Of a stretch of 64,000 bases of DNA, positions 53,351-62,723 are shown piece by piece (the stretch's first letter is position 1; every line of letters starts with the position of its first letter). The position numbers and the translations under genes are program-made. The stretch comes from Roseovarius sp. MMSF_3281 (GTDB taxonomy: Bacteria > Pseudomonadota > Alphaproteobacteria > Rhodobacterales > Rhodobacteraceae): positions 144,913 through 208,912 of the forward strand of contig NZ_JASHIM010000004.1 in NCBI RefSeq assembly GCF_030733685.1, read 5' to 3'. The notes beneath the pieces are model-generated. The model did not search any database. It saw nothing but the letters and a program-made list of their open reading frames with translations, and was not told where the DNA came from.

Positions 53351-54304
53351 ATGCAGAAATGGTCAAAATATCCAAAGGCGCCAAGCCGGATCGGTTTGCT
53401 CTTGTTCGACAAGTTTTCGAACCTTTGCTTGGCCAACTGCCTTGAGCCGTTGCGCGCGGCCAACACCTTGACCGAAAAGGAGGGGTTCATTTGGCAAATT
53501 CTAACGTCTGATGGTTTGCCCCGCCGGTCTTCAAGTGGAATCGAGGTGTTGCCACATACCGCGCTTGCCGAGCTGCCAAAGGTGGATTTCCTTTTCGTTG
53601 TGGCAAGTTACGATCACGACAGCCATGACACCGCTGCAAACCGGCGGATGTTGCGGGATGCGGCGCGAAAAGCCGAGGTCGTGGTTGGCCTCGATGCCGG
53701 GCCTTGGCTGCTGGCCTCCGCCGGCCTGCTGCAAGGTCGGCGTGCCACTGTGCATTGGGATTTGCTTGAAACCTTCACCGAGCGGTTTCTGGATATCGAG
53801 GTGGCCCGCGCAAGGGTGATGCGAGATGGTCCTGTCTGGACCTGCGCCGGGGCCATGTCGGCGCTTGATCTGACGCTGGATCTTATTGCCGACATCCTCG
53901 GCAAATCGGCCCGGCTGGATGTCGAGGCGCTGTTTTTACATGGTGATCCCCCATTGCGCGCCGATGGGATGCGCGAGGAAGACGACCCCTTGGTTCAAAG
54001 CGCGTTGAGCCTCATGCGTGATACCGTGGAGATACCGCTGGATCTTGTATCGCTCGCCAAGGCCTTGTCATGCCAGCCACGGACATTGGACCGGCGGTGT
54101 CGCGCACGATTGGGCGCGCCACCCGGCACTGTCTATCGACACCTACGCTTGTCCGCAGCGCGCAAGTTGTTGGAAGGCGGAAGGCTACCGATTTCCGAAA
54201 TTGCCCTGCGCTGTGGTTATGAAAATCCAGCGGCCCTGGCACGAGCCATGCGTAAGCACTATGGGGCCTCGCCGTCCGAATTGCGGCGCAACGCAAGGGG
54301 CTGA
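53351..54304 (+). CDS. cdhR: GlxA-family AraC-type regulator (CdhR-like)
   Basis: A 317-residue regulator. The N-terminal ~190 residues are a DJ-1/PfpI-like domain (IGLLLFDKFSNLCLANCLEPLRAAN; VWTCAGAMSALDLTLDLI), and the C-terminal ~100 residues the AraC double helix-turn-helix (LVSLAKALSCQPRTLDRRCRA; ISEIALRCGYENPAALARAMRKHYG). In Pseudomonas, CdhR of this class activates the carnitine dehydrogenase operon. It is divergent from the carnitine operon here, so the same role is strongly suggested. A dyad follows its stop. Confidence 0.82.
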   Translation: MQKWSKYPKAPSRIGLLLFDKFSNLCLANCLEPLRAANTLTEKEGFIWQILTSDGLPRRSSSGIEVLPHTALAELPKVDFLFVVASYDHDSHDTAANRRMLRDAARKAEVVVGLDAGPWLLASAGLLQGRRATVHWDLLETFTERFLDIEVARARVMRDGPVWTCAGAMSALDLTLDLIADILGKSARLDVEALFLHGDPPLRADGMREEDDPLVQSALSLMRDTVEIPLDLVSLAKALSCQPRTLDRRCRARLGAPPGTVYRHLRLSAARKLLEGGRLPISEIALRCGYENPAALARAMRKHYGASPSELRRNARG

Positions 54305-54306
54305 CA

Positions 54307-54341
54307 TGAATACGCCCCGTCTCTTGGACAGGACGTATTCA
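54307..54341. terminator. Hairpin between cdhR and pckA
   Basis: TGAATACG / CGTATTCA stem of 8 bp with a ~19-base loop that itself contains GTC/GAC, located between the two converging genes. No clear T-tract is present, so termination is only probable. Confidence 0.45.
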
Positions 54342-54360
54342 GACGTCTTGCACGCCTGAT

Positions 54361-55959
54361 TTAGCCGAGTGCCGCCGCTTTTACATCATCGTCGATGTAG
54401 GGAACATACTGGGCGAAGTTGTCGGCAAACATCTTCACCAGTTTCTCGGCTTGTGCGTCATAGGCCTCGGGGTCGTCCCATGTCCGGCGCGGATCAAGCA
54501 GCACCTCGGCGACACCCGGGGCTTCGACCGGCACGTCAAAGCCAAAGTTCGGGTCCTTGCGGAACTCTACCTCGTTCAACGATCCATCAAGCGCGGCGGT
54601 CAGAAGCGCGCGGGTGGCCTTGATCGGCATCCGCGATCCGGTGCCATAGGCGCCGCCTGTCCAGCCTGTGTTCACCAGCCAGCAGGTTGCGCCATGCTTT
54701 GCGATCTTGTCGCGCAGCAGGTTGCCATAGGCCTCGGGGCGGCGCGGCATGAAGGGCGCGCCAAAGCAGGTCGAGAAGGTGGGTTCGGGTTCGGTTACGC
54801 CGCGTTCGGTACCTGCCACCTTGGAGGTGAAGCCCGACAGGAAGTGATACATCGCTTGCGCGGGGGTCAGCCGGGCAATCGGGGGCAGTACGCCAAAGGC
54901 ATCACAGGTCAGCATGATGACGTTCTTGGGATGCCCGCCAAGCGCGGTTTCCGACGCGTTCGAGATATACTCAAGCGGATAGGCGCAGCGCATGTTCGCC
55001 GTAAGCGTATCGTCGTCGAAATCCAGTTCCAGCGTTTCTTCGTCAAAGACCATGTTCTCGATCACGGTACCAAACTTGGTCGTGGTGGCATAGATTTCAG
55101 GCTCGGCCTCGGGGTTGAGGTTGATGGTCTTGGCATAGCAGCCTCCTTCGAAGTTGAAGGTGCCGCGATCAGACCAGCCGTGTTCGTCGTCGCCAATCAG
55201 GGTGCGTGCCGGATCTGCCGAAAGGGTGGTTTTTCCGGTGCCCGACAGGCCAAAGAAAACAGCCGTGTCGACCGGGTTGCCATCGGCATGGTTGGCCGAG
55301 CAGTGCATCGGCATGATGCCTTTTTCGGGCAGGAGGTAGTTAAGCAGGGTAAAGACGGATTTTTTGTTTTCGCCCGCGTATTCGGTGCCACCGATCAGGA
55401 TGATCTTGCGATCAAAGTTCAAGGCAATCACCGTTTCGCTGCGGCAGCCGTGCTTGGCCGGGTCGGCCTGGAAACTGGGGCAGTTGATGACGGTGAAGTC
55501 GGCGGTGAAACCATCAAGCGCCTCACGCTCGGGGCGGCGCAGCAAGTGGCGGATGAAAAGACCGTGCCATGCCAGTTCGGTCACCATGCGCACATTGATC
55601 GAATGCGCGGGGTCGGCACCACCAACAAGGTCCTGCACATAATACTTGCCGCCCTGCATGTGGGCGATCATGTCGTCGTACAGGGCATCGAACCCTTCCG
55701 GTGACATCTCGGCGTTATTGTCCCACCAGATGGTATCGACAACGCTGTCTGTCTTGACGACGTGCTTGTCCTTGGGTGAACGCCCGGTGAACTTGCCGGT
55801 GGTCACGAGGAAAGATCCGCCGCGGCCAAGGGTGCCTTCACCGTTCTTGACAGCCGACTCGATCAAGGCGGGTTCGATAAGGTTGTAGTAGACATCGCCC
55901 AGGCCTGTTATCCCTTGGTCTTCAAGCCGGAATTGCGGGTTCACCCGTCCAAATGTCAT
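54361..55959 (-). CDS. pckA: Phosphoenolpyruvate carboxykinase (ATP)
   Basis: A 532-residue ATP-type PEPCK of normal length. The kinase-1a P-loop is [16 protein letters not shown], metal-binding residues are in [11 protein letters not shown], and the oxaloacetate site includes RSPKDKHVV. It converts oxaloacetate to phosphoenolpyruvate, the entry into gluconeogenesis on organic acids, which matches the many acid-catabolic genes around. GGAGCG precedes the ATG. Its upstream region carries a direct repeat AGTTAGCGCAACCAAG, and it is divergent from chvI, as in many alphaproteobacteria. Confidence 0.97.
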   Translation of the reverse strand: MTFGRVNPQFRLEDQGITGLGDVYYNLIEPALIESAVKNGEGTLGRGGSFLVTTGKFTGRSPKDKHVVKTDSVVDTIWWDNNAEMSPEGFDALYDDMIAHMQGGKYYVQDLVGGADPAHSINVRMVTELAWHGLFIRHLLRRPEREALDGFTADFTVINCPSFQADPAKHGCRSETVIALNFDRKIILIGGTEYAGENKKSVFTLLNYLLPEKGIMPMHCSANHADGNPVDTAVFFGLSGTGKTTLSADPARTLIGDDEHGWSDRGTFNFEGGCYAKTINLNPEAEPEIYATTTKFGTVIENMVFDEETLELDFDDDTLTANMRCAYPLEYISNASETALGGHPKNVIMLTCDAFGVLPPIARLTPAQAMYHFLSGFTSKVAGTERGVTEPEPTFSTCFGAPFMPRRPEAYGNLLRDKIAKHGATCWLVNTGWTGGAYGTGSRMPIKATRALLTAALDGSLNEVEFRKDPNFGFDVPVEAPGVAEVLLDPRRTWDDPEAYDAQAEKLVKMFADNFAQYVPYIDDDVKAAALG

Positions 55960-56105
55960 GTGTCACGCTCCTGTTTCGTGATGCCCGCCCCCAAGGAGCG
56001 GTCTGTACTGGGCACCCTGCGCCCTAGGGTTAGATGGCGGCAAAAATGCACCGTCGCGGGCCTCTTAACATGACGCTTCTGTAAAAGAACAGGACGCTTT
56101 GGCGC

Positions 56106-56141
56106 AGTTAGCGCAACCAAGCCGAAGTTAGCGCAACCAAG
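56106..56141. promoter_or_regulatory. Two direct repeats between pckA and chvI (LacI-type operator candidates)
   Basis: AGTTAGCGCAACCAAG occurs twice at 56106-56121 and 56126-56141, 20 bp apart. The core GTTAGC-GCAAC is a near-palindrome with the central CG typical of LacI-family operators. The 374-bp intergenic region otherwise holds no gene. Central-carbon regulators of this family (CceR) control gluconeogenesis in Rhodobacter, so pckA is the likely target. Confidence 0.5.
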
Positions 56142-56333
56142 TCTTGGTCTGCGTGATCGCCTCTCTCACCTCTTGGTTGAATAGTGAGTCAATTTAGCCA
56201 TTCCTAATGATTTTTTGCGCAAATCGAGGCGGGTAAGTGGCGCGATTCGCACTTTTGGATTGATTGTAAAGGCAAAAAAGGCGCATGATGACGAAAAAAA
56301 GCAGGCAACAAGAGCAGTAACAAGGAAATTACC

Positions 56334-57035
56334 ATGTCTAAGATCGCCCTTGTGGACGATGACAGAAATATTCTGACATCCGTTGCAATGACTCTCGAGG
56401 CGGAAGGTTTTGAAGTGGAAACTTACAACGATGGTCAGCAGGCCTTCGATGCCTTCAGCAAAAAACTGCCCGATATGGCCGTTCTGGATATCAAGATGCC
56501 GCGTATGGATGGCATGGATTTGTTGCAGCGTATTCGGCAAAAAACCTCTATTCCCGTGATCTTTCTGACGTCCAAGGATGATGAAATCGACGAAGTGCTC
56601 GGCCTTCGCATGGGCGCGGACGACTATGTGAAAAAACCCTTTTCGCAGCGCCTGTTGGTTGAGCGGATCCGCGCGTTGTTGCGTCGCCAGGATGCCGTTG
56701 CCGGCGAAGTTGTCGGCGACACCGAGGAAACAAAGGTCATCGAGCGTGGTGAATTGCGGATGGATCCGCTGCGCCATGCAGTGGCGTGGAAAGGTCAAGA
56801 CGTGGCCCTGACGGTCACCGAGTTCTTGCTTCTTCAAGCCCTTGCGCAGCGTCCCGGTTTCGTCAAAAGTCGTGATCAGCTGATGGACGTGGCCTATGAT
56901 GATCAGGTCTATGTGGACGATCGCACGATTGACAGCCACATCAAGCGCCTGCGCAAAAAGCTTCGCATGGTCGACCCTGAGTTCTCGGCAATCGAGACTC
57001 TTTATGGTATCGGTTATCGGTACAACGAAGAATAA
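56334..57035 (+). CDS. chvI: Response regulator ChvI
   Basis: A 233-residue OmpR-type regulator. Receiver: [20 protein letters not shown] with phospho-Asp in [15 protein letters not shown]; effector: winged helix with RRQDAVAG linker, [24 protein letters not shown] and [14 protein letters not shown]. Sequence and partner identify ChvI, the alphaproteobacterial regulator of envelope and acid-stress responses. AAGGAAA precedes the ATG. Its stop overlaps the chvG start by one base (TAATG). Confidence 0.95.
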   Translation: MSKIALVDDDRNILTSVAMTLEAEGFEVETYNDGQQAFDAFSKKLPDMAVLDIKMPRMDGMDLLQRIRQKTSIPVIFLTSKDDEIDEVLGLRMGADDYVKKPFSQRLLVERIRALLRRQDAVAGEVVGDTEETKVIERGELRMDPLRHAVAWKGQDVALTVTEFLLLQALAQRPGFVKSRDQLMDVAYDDQVYVDDRTIDSHIKRLRKKLRMVDPEFSAIETLYGIGYRYNEE

Positions 57036-58747
57036 TGGCTCTGGTCGAGGGGGTGCACGTGCGCGATCTTCCGTCCCGCAAGGATGACGATGTTGTTCTT
57101 GGGGATGACTTTGTCGCACCGGATAACGTCGTCGAAGACGAGTTGCGTGTTCGTCGCGAACGGCGAGGGTTCTTTTCGTTGCGCGAATCCTCCCTCACTC
57201 GGAAAATCATAACTTTCAACCTGATCGCTCTCAGCGTTCTGGTTGCCGGGATTTTGTACCTCAATTCCTCGCGCGATAGCCTTGCCTTGCAACGTGCGAA
57301 CAGCCTTGTCGGCGAAGTTGAACTTATCGCCGATGTATTCGAGGCGCAGTTGCCGACAGGAGGGCCCGTCAACCTTGTGACGGGAGATGGTATTGATGTC
57401 GCCGGCACACTGGAAGGCCTTGATATTCAAGAAGGGGTCGAGGTTTTCGTCTTCGATCCCAACGGCACCTTGGCGGGCCAGACGATCGGAACCCGACCGA
57501 GACCGCAAAACCCGGTAGATCAGAAACCCACGGCCATCACCGATGCCTTGATCAAGGTATGGAGCTGGCTTTCCGTGCCCTTCGATGCCTTGACCGGAAG
57601 CGAGAGCGAAGAGTCGACACAGGCTCAGGCGCAGGCGCTTGTTGCGTCGGCCATGCAATCGGGCACGCAGATGACCACCGGCGAGATTGATGGGGCGACG
57701 ATCTTTTCTGTTGCCAGTCCGGTCGTTCAGGGCGACAGGCCGATTGCGGTGGTCGCCATGGCAAGTGCCAGCGGTGAAATTGATCGCGTGGCCGCCGTCG
57801 AACGCGAACGGGTTTTGCAGATGTTCCTGATTGCCACGCTGGTTTCCGTCGGGTTGAGCCTTATACTTGCCTCGACCATTGCAAATCCTCTGGCCGATCT
57901 GGCCTCTGCCGCGGAAATCGGTGGTGACCGCGACCGCCGCAACAACCGGGGCGGGCGCATTCGTATCCCGGACCTGACAGCGAGGCCCGATGAAATCGGG
58001 CGCTTGTCGGGCGCTTTGCGCGGTATGGTGGCGGCACTTTATCATCGGATTGATAGCAATGAACAATTTGCCGCCGACGTGGCACATGAGATCAAGAACC
58101 CGCTGGCCAGCCTGCGATCCGCTGTTGGAACGATGCGCGTGGCCAAACGTGAAGATCAGCGTGAGAAATTGCTCCAAGTGATCGAACACGATGTGCGGCG
58201 GCTTGACCGGCTGGTCAGCGATATTTCGAATGCCTCGCGCCTTGACAGTGAGTTGGTCAAAGAAGAACAAGAACCCTTCGATCTGATCACGATGCTCAGC
58301 AATATCGGGAATTTCCTGGGCGAGGAGGCCGAGAAGAAGGGTATTGAGTTCATCACGGACTTCCCGAAAGACGCTATCGTTTTCACCGGGCTTGAAGCGC
58401 GGCTTGCCCAGGTTTTCGTCAACTTGATCACCAACGCGATCAGCTTCTGCGAGGAAGGCGATGCGATCCGCCTGTGGATACGCAAGCGTGACAATCGCGT
58501 GCTTGTCGTGGTCGAGGATACCGGGCCAGGCATCCCGCAGGAGGCCTTGGTCAAGATTTTCAAGCGCTTCTATTCGGAACGCCCCAGCAATGATTTCGGC
58601 AACAACTCTGGCCTTGGTCTTTCGATCTCGAAACAGATCATCGAGGCGCATGATGGTGTGATCTGGGCCGAGAACATTCGCCCGAATGACGCGGATGCAA
58701 GTTCTGAACCGTTGGGTGCACGCTTTGTCGTGGGTCTGCCGGTTTAA
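57035..58747 (+). CDS. chvG: Sensor histidine kinase ChvG
   Basis: A 570-residue membrane kinase. After a ~50-residue charged N-terminus come helix 1 (IITFNLIALSVLVAGILYL), a periplasmic sensor of ~210 residues, helix 2 (FLIATLVSVGLSLILAS), HAMP, HisKA with His in FAADVAHEIKNPLASL and the ATPase domain (NLITNAISFC, DTGPGIPQ, SGLGLSIS). ChvG (ExoS) responds to acidity and envelope state, normally restrained by periplasmic ExoR, which is not encoded in this window. It precedes hprK, the order conserved across the class. Confidence 0.94.
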   Translation: MALVEGVHVRDLPSRKDDDVVLGDDFVAPDNVVEDELRVRRERRGFFSLRESSLTRKIITFNLIALSVLVAGILYLNSSRDSLALQRANSLVGEVELIADVFEAQLPTGGPVNLVTGDGIDVAGTLEGLDIQEGVEVFVFDPNGTLAGQTIGTRPRPQNPVDQKPTAITDALIKVWSWLSVPFDALTGSESEESTQAQAQALVASAMQSGTQMTTGEIDGATIFSVASPVVQGDRPIAVVAMASASGEIDRVAAVERERVLQMFLIATLVSVGLSLILASTIANPLADLASAAEIGGDRDRRNNRGGRIRIPDLTARPDEIGRLSGALRGMVAALYHRIDSNEQFAADVAHEIKNPLASLRSAVGTMRVAKREDQREKLLQVIEHDVRRLDRLVSDISNASRLDSELVKEEQEPFDLITMLSNIGNFLGEEAEKKGIEFITDFPKDAIVFTGLEARLAQVFVNLITNAISFCEEGDAIRLWIRKRDNRVLVVVEDTGPGIPQEALVKIFKRFYSERPSNDFGNNSGLGLSISKQIIEAHDGVIWAENIRPNDADASSEPLGARFVVGLPV

Positions 58748-58776
58748 TCCTTGCCAATGACGGTGAAGGTCACGTT

Positions 58777-59211
58777 GTGACGCAATCCACCCCTCAAGGC
58801 CAAACCCTGCATGCCACGGCGGTGTCGTTTGATGGCAAGGCGGCACTGATACGCGGCCCATCCGGATCCGGGAAATCCGGGCTTGGTTTGCAGTTGATCG
58901 CACTGGGCGCGTCATTGATTTCGGATGATCGCACGCAAATCACGCAAAATGACGGTGGGCTTATGGTACATGCGCCCGATCACCTGTGCGGCCTGATCGA
59001 AGCGCGGGGCGTCGGGATACTGGCGGCGCCGACAGTGCCGCGCGCAAGACTAAACCTGATTGTGGATTTGACCAAGCCGGAGGACAAACGCCTTCCACAA
59101 TGGCATGAGGATATCTTGATGGGGTGCGTTGTTCCGGTCGTCAGAAAAACCGACGCCGCCCATTTTCCTGCCGCCGTCATGCTATATCTTAAACATGGAC
59201 GGATCGAGTGA
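58777..59211 (+). CDS. hprK: Short-form HPr kinase/phosphorylase
   Basis: A 144-residue protein starting at GTG: the alphaproteobacterial short HprK with only the C-terminal catalytic domain. The P-loop is RGPSGSGKSGLGLQL; the conserved ISDDRTQI carries the catalytic aspartates; LIEARGVGILAAP precedes the C-terminal helices. It phosphorylates HPr on serine, linking PTS state to carbon regulation. The normal N-terminal domain of the Firmicutes enzyme is absent in this lineage, so this is not truncation by mutation. Confidence 0.92.
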   Translation: MTQSTPQGQTLHATAVSFDGKAALIRGPSGSGKSGLGLQLIALGASLISDDRTQITQNDGGLMVHAPDHLCGLIEARGVGILAAPTVPRARLNLIVDLTKPEDKRLPQWHEDILMGCVVPVVRKTDAAHFPAAVMLYLKHGRIE

Positions 59212-59223
59212 GTGGATTTGGGG

Positions 59224-60159
59224 ATGTCAGGGCAAGAGCGAAAATCGAAGGCCAATCGGCTGATACTGATTACCGGGCCCTCGGGGGCAGGCCGGACAAC
59301 GGCCATCCGGGCGCTTGAGGATATCGGGTACGAGGCCATCGACAACCTCCCCATTTCTCTTCTGCCACGGTTGCTGGACGGGCCTGCCCCGGTAAAGCCA
59401 CTGGCGCTTGGGATTGATACGCGCAACCGGGATTTCTCGACGAACGCGCTTATCGAAGCGATCGACCAGATTGGCGCCATCGCAGATCTACCAATGCAGG
59501 TTTTGTACCTTGATTGTCGCCCCGAGGTCCTTGTGCGCCGGTTCTCCGAGACACGCCGGCGTCATCCCTTGGCCCCGGCCGAGAGTGCACAAGTGGGCAT
59601 CGGCCGTGAATTTGACCTGCTTGGTCCCATCAAGGCGCGGGCCGACATGTTGATTGATACCTCCGAGATGACCCCGCACGACCTGCGCGCCGAATTGGAT
59701 AACTGGTTCGTTCCGCGCGGTGCGGGCCGATTGGCCGTATCGGTGCAATCCTTTTCTTACAAGCGCGGTTTACCCCGGGGGCTTGACCTGGTGCTTGATT
59801 GCCGGTTCCTGCGCAATCCCTATTGGGAAGAACATCTGCGCGCGCTCGACGGTCGTAGCCCCGAGGTGGCCGATTATGTAAAGCGTGACGAACGGTTTGA
59901 TGCCTTTCGCGATAGGATCATGGCCCTTGTCGAGCTTTTGTTGCCAGCCTACGAGGCCGAGGGGAAGGCATATCTTTCCATCGGGTTTGGATGTACGGGG
60001 GGGCAACACCGTAGTGTCACAATGACAGAAACCTTGGCGCAGGCCCTTGCAGATAGCGGCTGGCAAGTGTCAATAAGGCACCGAGAATTAGAACGGCGCG
60101 GCAAGACGGCCCTTGATCGACCCGTTGTTGAAACGGGCGCGCAAACCCGGGAGGAGTGA
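59224..60159 (+). CDS. rapZ: RNase adapter / nucleotide-binding protein RapZ
   Basis: A 311-residue P-loop protein. It starts [20 protein letters not shown] and has [20 protein letters not shown], then [15 protein letters not shown], and the C-terminal domain [19 protein letters not shown], all standard for RapZ/YvcJ. The Walker A lysine is arginine (GAGRTT), as seen in other members of the class. I chose ATG 59224; GTG 59212 is possible. Its role in this lineage is linked to the PTS and cell-envelope sugar control. It sits between hprK and the EIIA gene with minimal gaps. Confidence 0.9.
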   Translation: MSGQERKSKANRLILITGPSGAGRTTAIRALEDIGYEAIDNLPISLLPRLLDGPAPVKPLALGIDTRNRDFSTNALIEAIDQIGAIADLPMQVLYLDCRPEVLVRRFSETRRRHPLAPAESAQVGIGREFDLLGPIKARADMLIDTSEMTPHDLRAELDNWFVPRGAGRLAVSVQSFSYKRGLPRGLDLVLDCRFLRNPYWEEHLRALDGRSPEVADYVKRDERFDAFRDRIMALVELLLPAYEAEGKAYLSIGFGCTGGQHRSVTMTETLAQALADSGWQVSIRHRELERRGKTALDRPVVETGAQTREE

Positions 60160-60164
60160 CGGCA

Positions 60165-60572
60165 GTGATCGGTATCGTGATCGTGGCGCACGGCGGACTG
60201 GCCCGGGAATACCTGAGTGCAATCGAACATGTGATTGGCCCACAAGTGGGAATAAAGGCGATTTCCATCGGGGGCGATCATGACCGCGCGGCAAAGCAGG
60301 CAGAGATTTGCGCCGCCGCGGACGAGGTTGATACCGGTGATGGCGTTTTGATCGTGACCGATATATTTGGCGGATCACCGTCGAACCTGTCGCTCAAGGC
60401 GTGCCGCCCTGTCGACCGGCGCATTCTTTACGGGGCGAACCTGCCCTTGTTGCTTAAATTGGTCAAAAGTCGCCACCTCCCGTTGGGGGAAGCCGCCCGC
60501 GCGGCGTTGGATGCTGGCCGGAAATACATAGACAGCCACAATGTACAGGCTGACGTTGCGGGGGAAAGTTGA
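60165..60572 (+). CDS. PTS EIIA component, mannose family
   Basis: A 135-residue EIIA-Man domain protein starting at GTG 60165 (MIGIVIVAHGGLAREYL), with GGGAGGAG eight bases upstream; the GTG at 60156 lies on that ribosome site and is rejected. His9 or 10 region VAHGGL holds the phosphorylated histidine; DIFGGSPSNLSL and GANLPLLLKL are further signatures. No membrane EIIC is nearby, so it is a regulatory PTS component that accepts phosphate from HPr. Confidence 0.9.
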   Translation: MIGIVIVAHGGLAREYLSAIEHVIGPQVGIKAISIGGDHDRAAKQAEICAAADEVDTGDGVLIVTDIFGGSPSNLSLKACRPVDRRILYGANLPLLLKLVKSRHLPLGEAARAALDAGRKYIDSHNVQADVAGES

Positions 60573-60578
60573 GTGAGC

Positions 60579-60857
60579 ATGTCCGAGCAAACCATCCGAC
60601 AATTGAAAATCGTGAACCAGAAGGGCCTGCACGCGCGGGCCGCGGCAAAACTTGTGGAGGTGGTCGAAGGGTTCGATGCAACTGCCGAAGTGTCACATGA
60701 AGGGCAGTCCACCAATGCCGATAGTATTATGGGCCTTTTGATGTTGGCAGCGTCGAAAGGAAAGACTATTGACGTCGAAACTTCGGGGCCGGACGCCGAG
60801 GCCTTGGCGGATGCAATCGAAGCCTTGGTGGCGGACCGGTTCGGCGAAGACATGTAG
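60579..60857 (+). CDS. ptsH: Phosphocarrier protein HPr
   Basis: A 92-residue HPr. The phosphorylated His18 is in NQKGLHARAAAKLVEV, and the regulatory serine used by HprK lies in NADSIMGLLMLAASKG. Start ATG 60579 follows GGGGGAAAG at about 10 bases; GTG 60573 is an alternative. With HprK, RapZ and EIIA it forms the compact regulatory PTS of alphaproteobacteria; enzyme I is expected elsewhere. Confidence 0.93.
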   Translation: MSEQTIRQLKIVNQKGLHARAAAKLVEVVEGFDATAEVSHEGQSTNADSIMGLLMLAASKGKTIDVETSGPDAEALADAIEALVADRFGEDM

Positions 60858-60896
60858 CAAGCTGCGCCAAGGCGCGACGGGACGGGAAAAGGCAAT

Positions 60897-61793
60897 TTGG
60901 CTGAAAGGCAAGACAATCACGCGGCACATGATGGCGGCGAGACGGTGAACTTTACCAAGTATGACCGTCGAAGTCTGACTTATGCCAATTCCTTCGATAC
61001 GCGCCTGACCGCCACGATCATCCGCTCCATCGAGTGGTTCACCGGTAAAATCTCGATCCTGCGGATGATCCGAAAATTCGAGAAGCGGGGGGCCCCAACC
61101 GGGCAGGCGTTCTGGCGCGCGGCGCTTGATACCATGGGGATTGACCTGCTGACACCGGACCATCAGCTTGATAATATCCCCAAGGAAGGGCCGGTTGTGG
61201 TGGTCGCCAACCATCCGCACGGGCTTGTTGACGGGATGATCCTTGCCGATCTGATCGGCCGCAGGCGGACGGATTACAAGATCCTGACGCGGGCTCTTTT
61301 GACCGGGATTGACGAGGTGGCGGCCTCTTACATGATCTCGGTGCCCTTCCCGCATGAACCCGATGCACAACGCAAATCGGTCGAAATGCGGGCCAAGGCG
61401 ATGGCGCATTTGAAAGAGGGCGGATTGATCAGCGTCTTTCCCTCGGGCGTCGTGGCCTCGTCCGATAGCCTGTTTGGCCCGGCGATTGAACGCGAATGGA
61501 ATGTCTTTACCGCACAGATGATCCGCCGTTCCGGGGCGCAAGTGGTCCCGATCTATTTCCCCGGGGCCAATTCCCGTTGGTACCAGATGGCAAACCGTAT
61601 TTCGGCGACCCTGCGACAAAGCCTGTTGCTGCACGAGGTGGTTCATAGCTGCAACAATCCGCAAAAGCCGGTTGTCGGCGCCCCCATAACGGCGGAGCGT
61701 ATGAAAATGCTGGAAAAAGATCCGCGCGGCTTCATGACATGGCTGCGCGAGCATACGCTGTCATTGGCGGATGAGGATGAGCCCAAGGCGTGA
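60897..61793 (+). CDS. Lysophospholipid acyltransferase family protein
   Basis: A 298-residue PlsC-superfamily protein of the haemolysin-like branch. The acyltransferase motif is VVVVANHPHGLVDGMILADL, where histidine and aspartate are five residues apart as in that branch; block III is GGLISVFPSGVVASS and block IV VVPIYFPGANSRWYQ. No membrane helix is obvious, so it is probably peripheral. Start is uncertain: TTG 60897 with AAGG before it, or GTG 60945. It follows HPr by 39 bp, the usual end of this conserved cluster. Substrate could be ornithine lipid or glycerophospholipid. Confidence 0.8.
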   Translation: MAERQDNHAAHDGGETVNFTKYDRRSLTYANSFDTRLTATIIRSIEWFTGKISILRMIRKFEKRGAPTGQAFWRAALDTMGIDLLTPDHQLDNIPKEGPVVVVANHPHGLVDGMILADLIGRRRTDYKILTRALLTGIDEVAASYMISVPFPHEPDAQRKSVEMRAKAMAHLKEGGLISVFPSGVVASSDSLFGPAIEREWNVFTAQMIRRSGAQVVPIYFPGANSRWYQMANRISATLRQSLLLHEVVHSCNNPQKPVVGAPITAERMKMLEKDPRGFMTWLREHTLSLADEDEPKA

Positions 61794-61925
61794 TGAGAAA
61801 CGCAATGTTTCGCGTCCGAGCCGCGAAAGAGCTGATTTTTCACGGAAAATTTGGTAATGAACACGCTGCGCCGAGCCTGTGATGGCCCGCGCGGTATTTC
61901 GTGATCCAGCCTCAAGGGGGGCGAT

Positions 61926-62723
61926 ATGACCGGACAGCATGTGATCTTGACCTTGGGGCGCAGTGGGTCGAACGCCTTGGTCAACCTGCTGAACCAGCAC
62001 CCCGAAATCATGAATTATGGTGAGGTTCTGGGCGATTGGAACCCGATCCGAAAACTGCAGCGCCGGGTTGGGGCGTTTCGCGGGGATGACACGGCTTATC
62101 TGGATTTTTGCCTGGGAAACCCTTGGGGGCATCGCTTGGCTTTCGCGGCGCGGGCGGTGCAGCGGCGTATCAAGCGGCGGCCAAGGGATGGCAAGCGTCT
62201 GTCACGGGTGCGACAGGTCGGGGTAAAGGATTTTGCGCTGCATTTTCAAAGGCTTGGGATTGCCGACTATCTGGCGCAGAGGCCAGCTATCAAGGTGATC
62301 GGGCTGGAGCGGGAAAACATTCTGGACCGGATGATCTCGAACGCCTTGCTGGAGGCGTCGGGCGTTGTCGAAGTCCGCGAGGGGCAGTATGGGCAGGGCG
62401 GCACGACATTGCGGCTGGAGCCGCAAGAGGTCTTGGACGGGCTTGAGGTGATTGAGGCCGAAAATAAAGCTTTGAATCAAATGCTTGCGGGTATTCCGCA
62501 AGAGCGCCGCATGCACATCCTTTACGAAGATTTCTTTGCCGGGCCAGAGCGGACATCGGCCATCATGAACGAGGTGCATAGCTTTCTCGGGGTGGCCCCG
62601 TTTCAACCGGAACTGCGGATGCGCAAGATCGTTCAAGGCCGGTCGATTGATCGACTGGCCAATCGCGACGAAGTGATCGAAGCGTTAAAAAATACGCGAT
62701 TCCAAAGGTTTATCGAGGGTTAG
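61926..62723 (+). CDS. Sulfotransferase-like protein
   Basis: A 265-residue soluble protein. It starts with a PAPS-loop-like motif VILTLGRSGSNALVNLLNQHPE followed by NYGEVLGDWNP, and has a second motif KVIGLERENILDRMISNAL that corresponds to the 3'-phosphate-binding arginine/serine segment of Stf0-type sulfotransferases; HILYEDFF near residue 200 is also typical. Acceptor unknown. It ends convergent with the 3-hydroxybutyryl-CoA dehydrogenase gene, the two stop codons overlapping by 4 bp. Confidence 0.75.
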   Translation: MTGQHVILTLGRSGSNALVNLLNQHPEIMNYGEVLGDWNPIRKLQRRVGAFRGDDTAYLDFCLGNPWGHRLAFAARAVQRRIKRRPRDGKRLSRVRQVGVKDFALHFQRLGIADYLAQRPAIKVIGLERENILDRMISNALLEASGVVEVREGQYGQGGTTLRLEPQEVLDGLEVIEAENKALNQMLAGIPQERRMHILYEDFFAGPERTSAIMNEVHSFLGVAPFQPELRMRKIVQGRSIDRLANRDEVIEALKNTRFQRFIEG

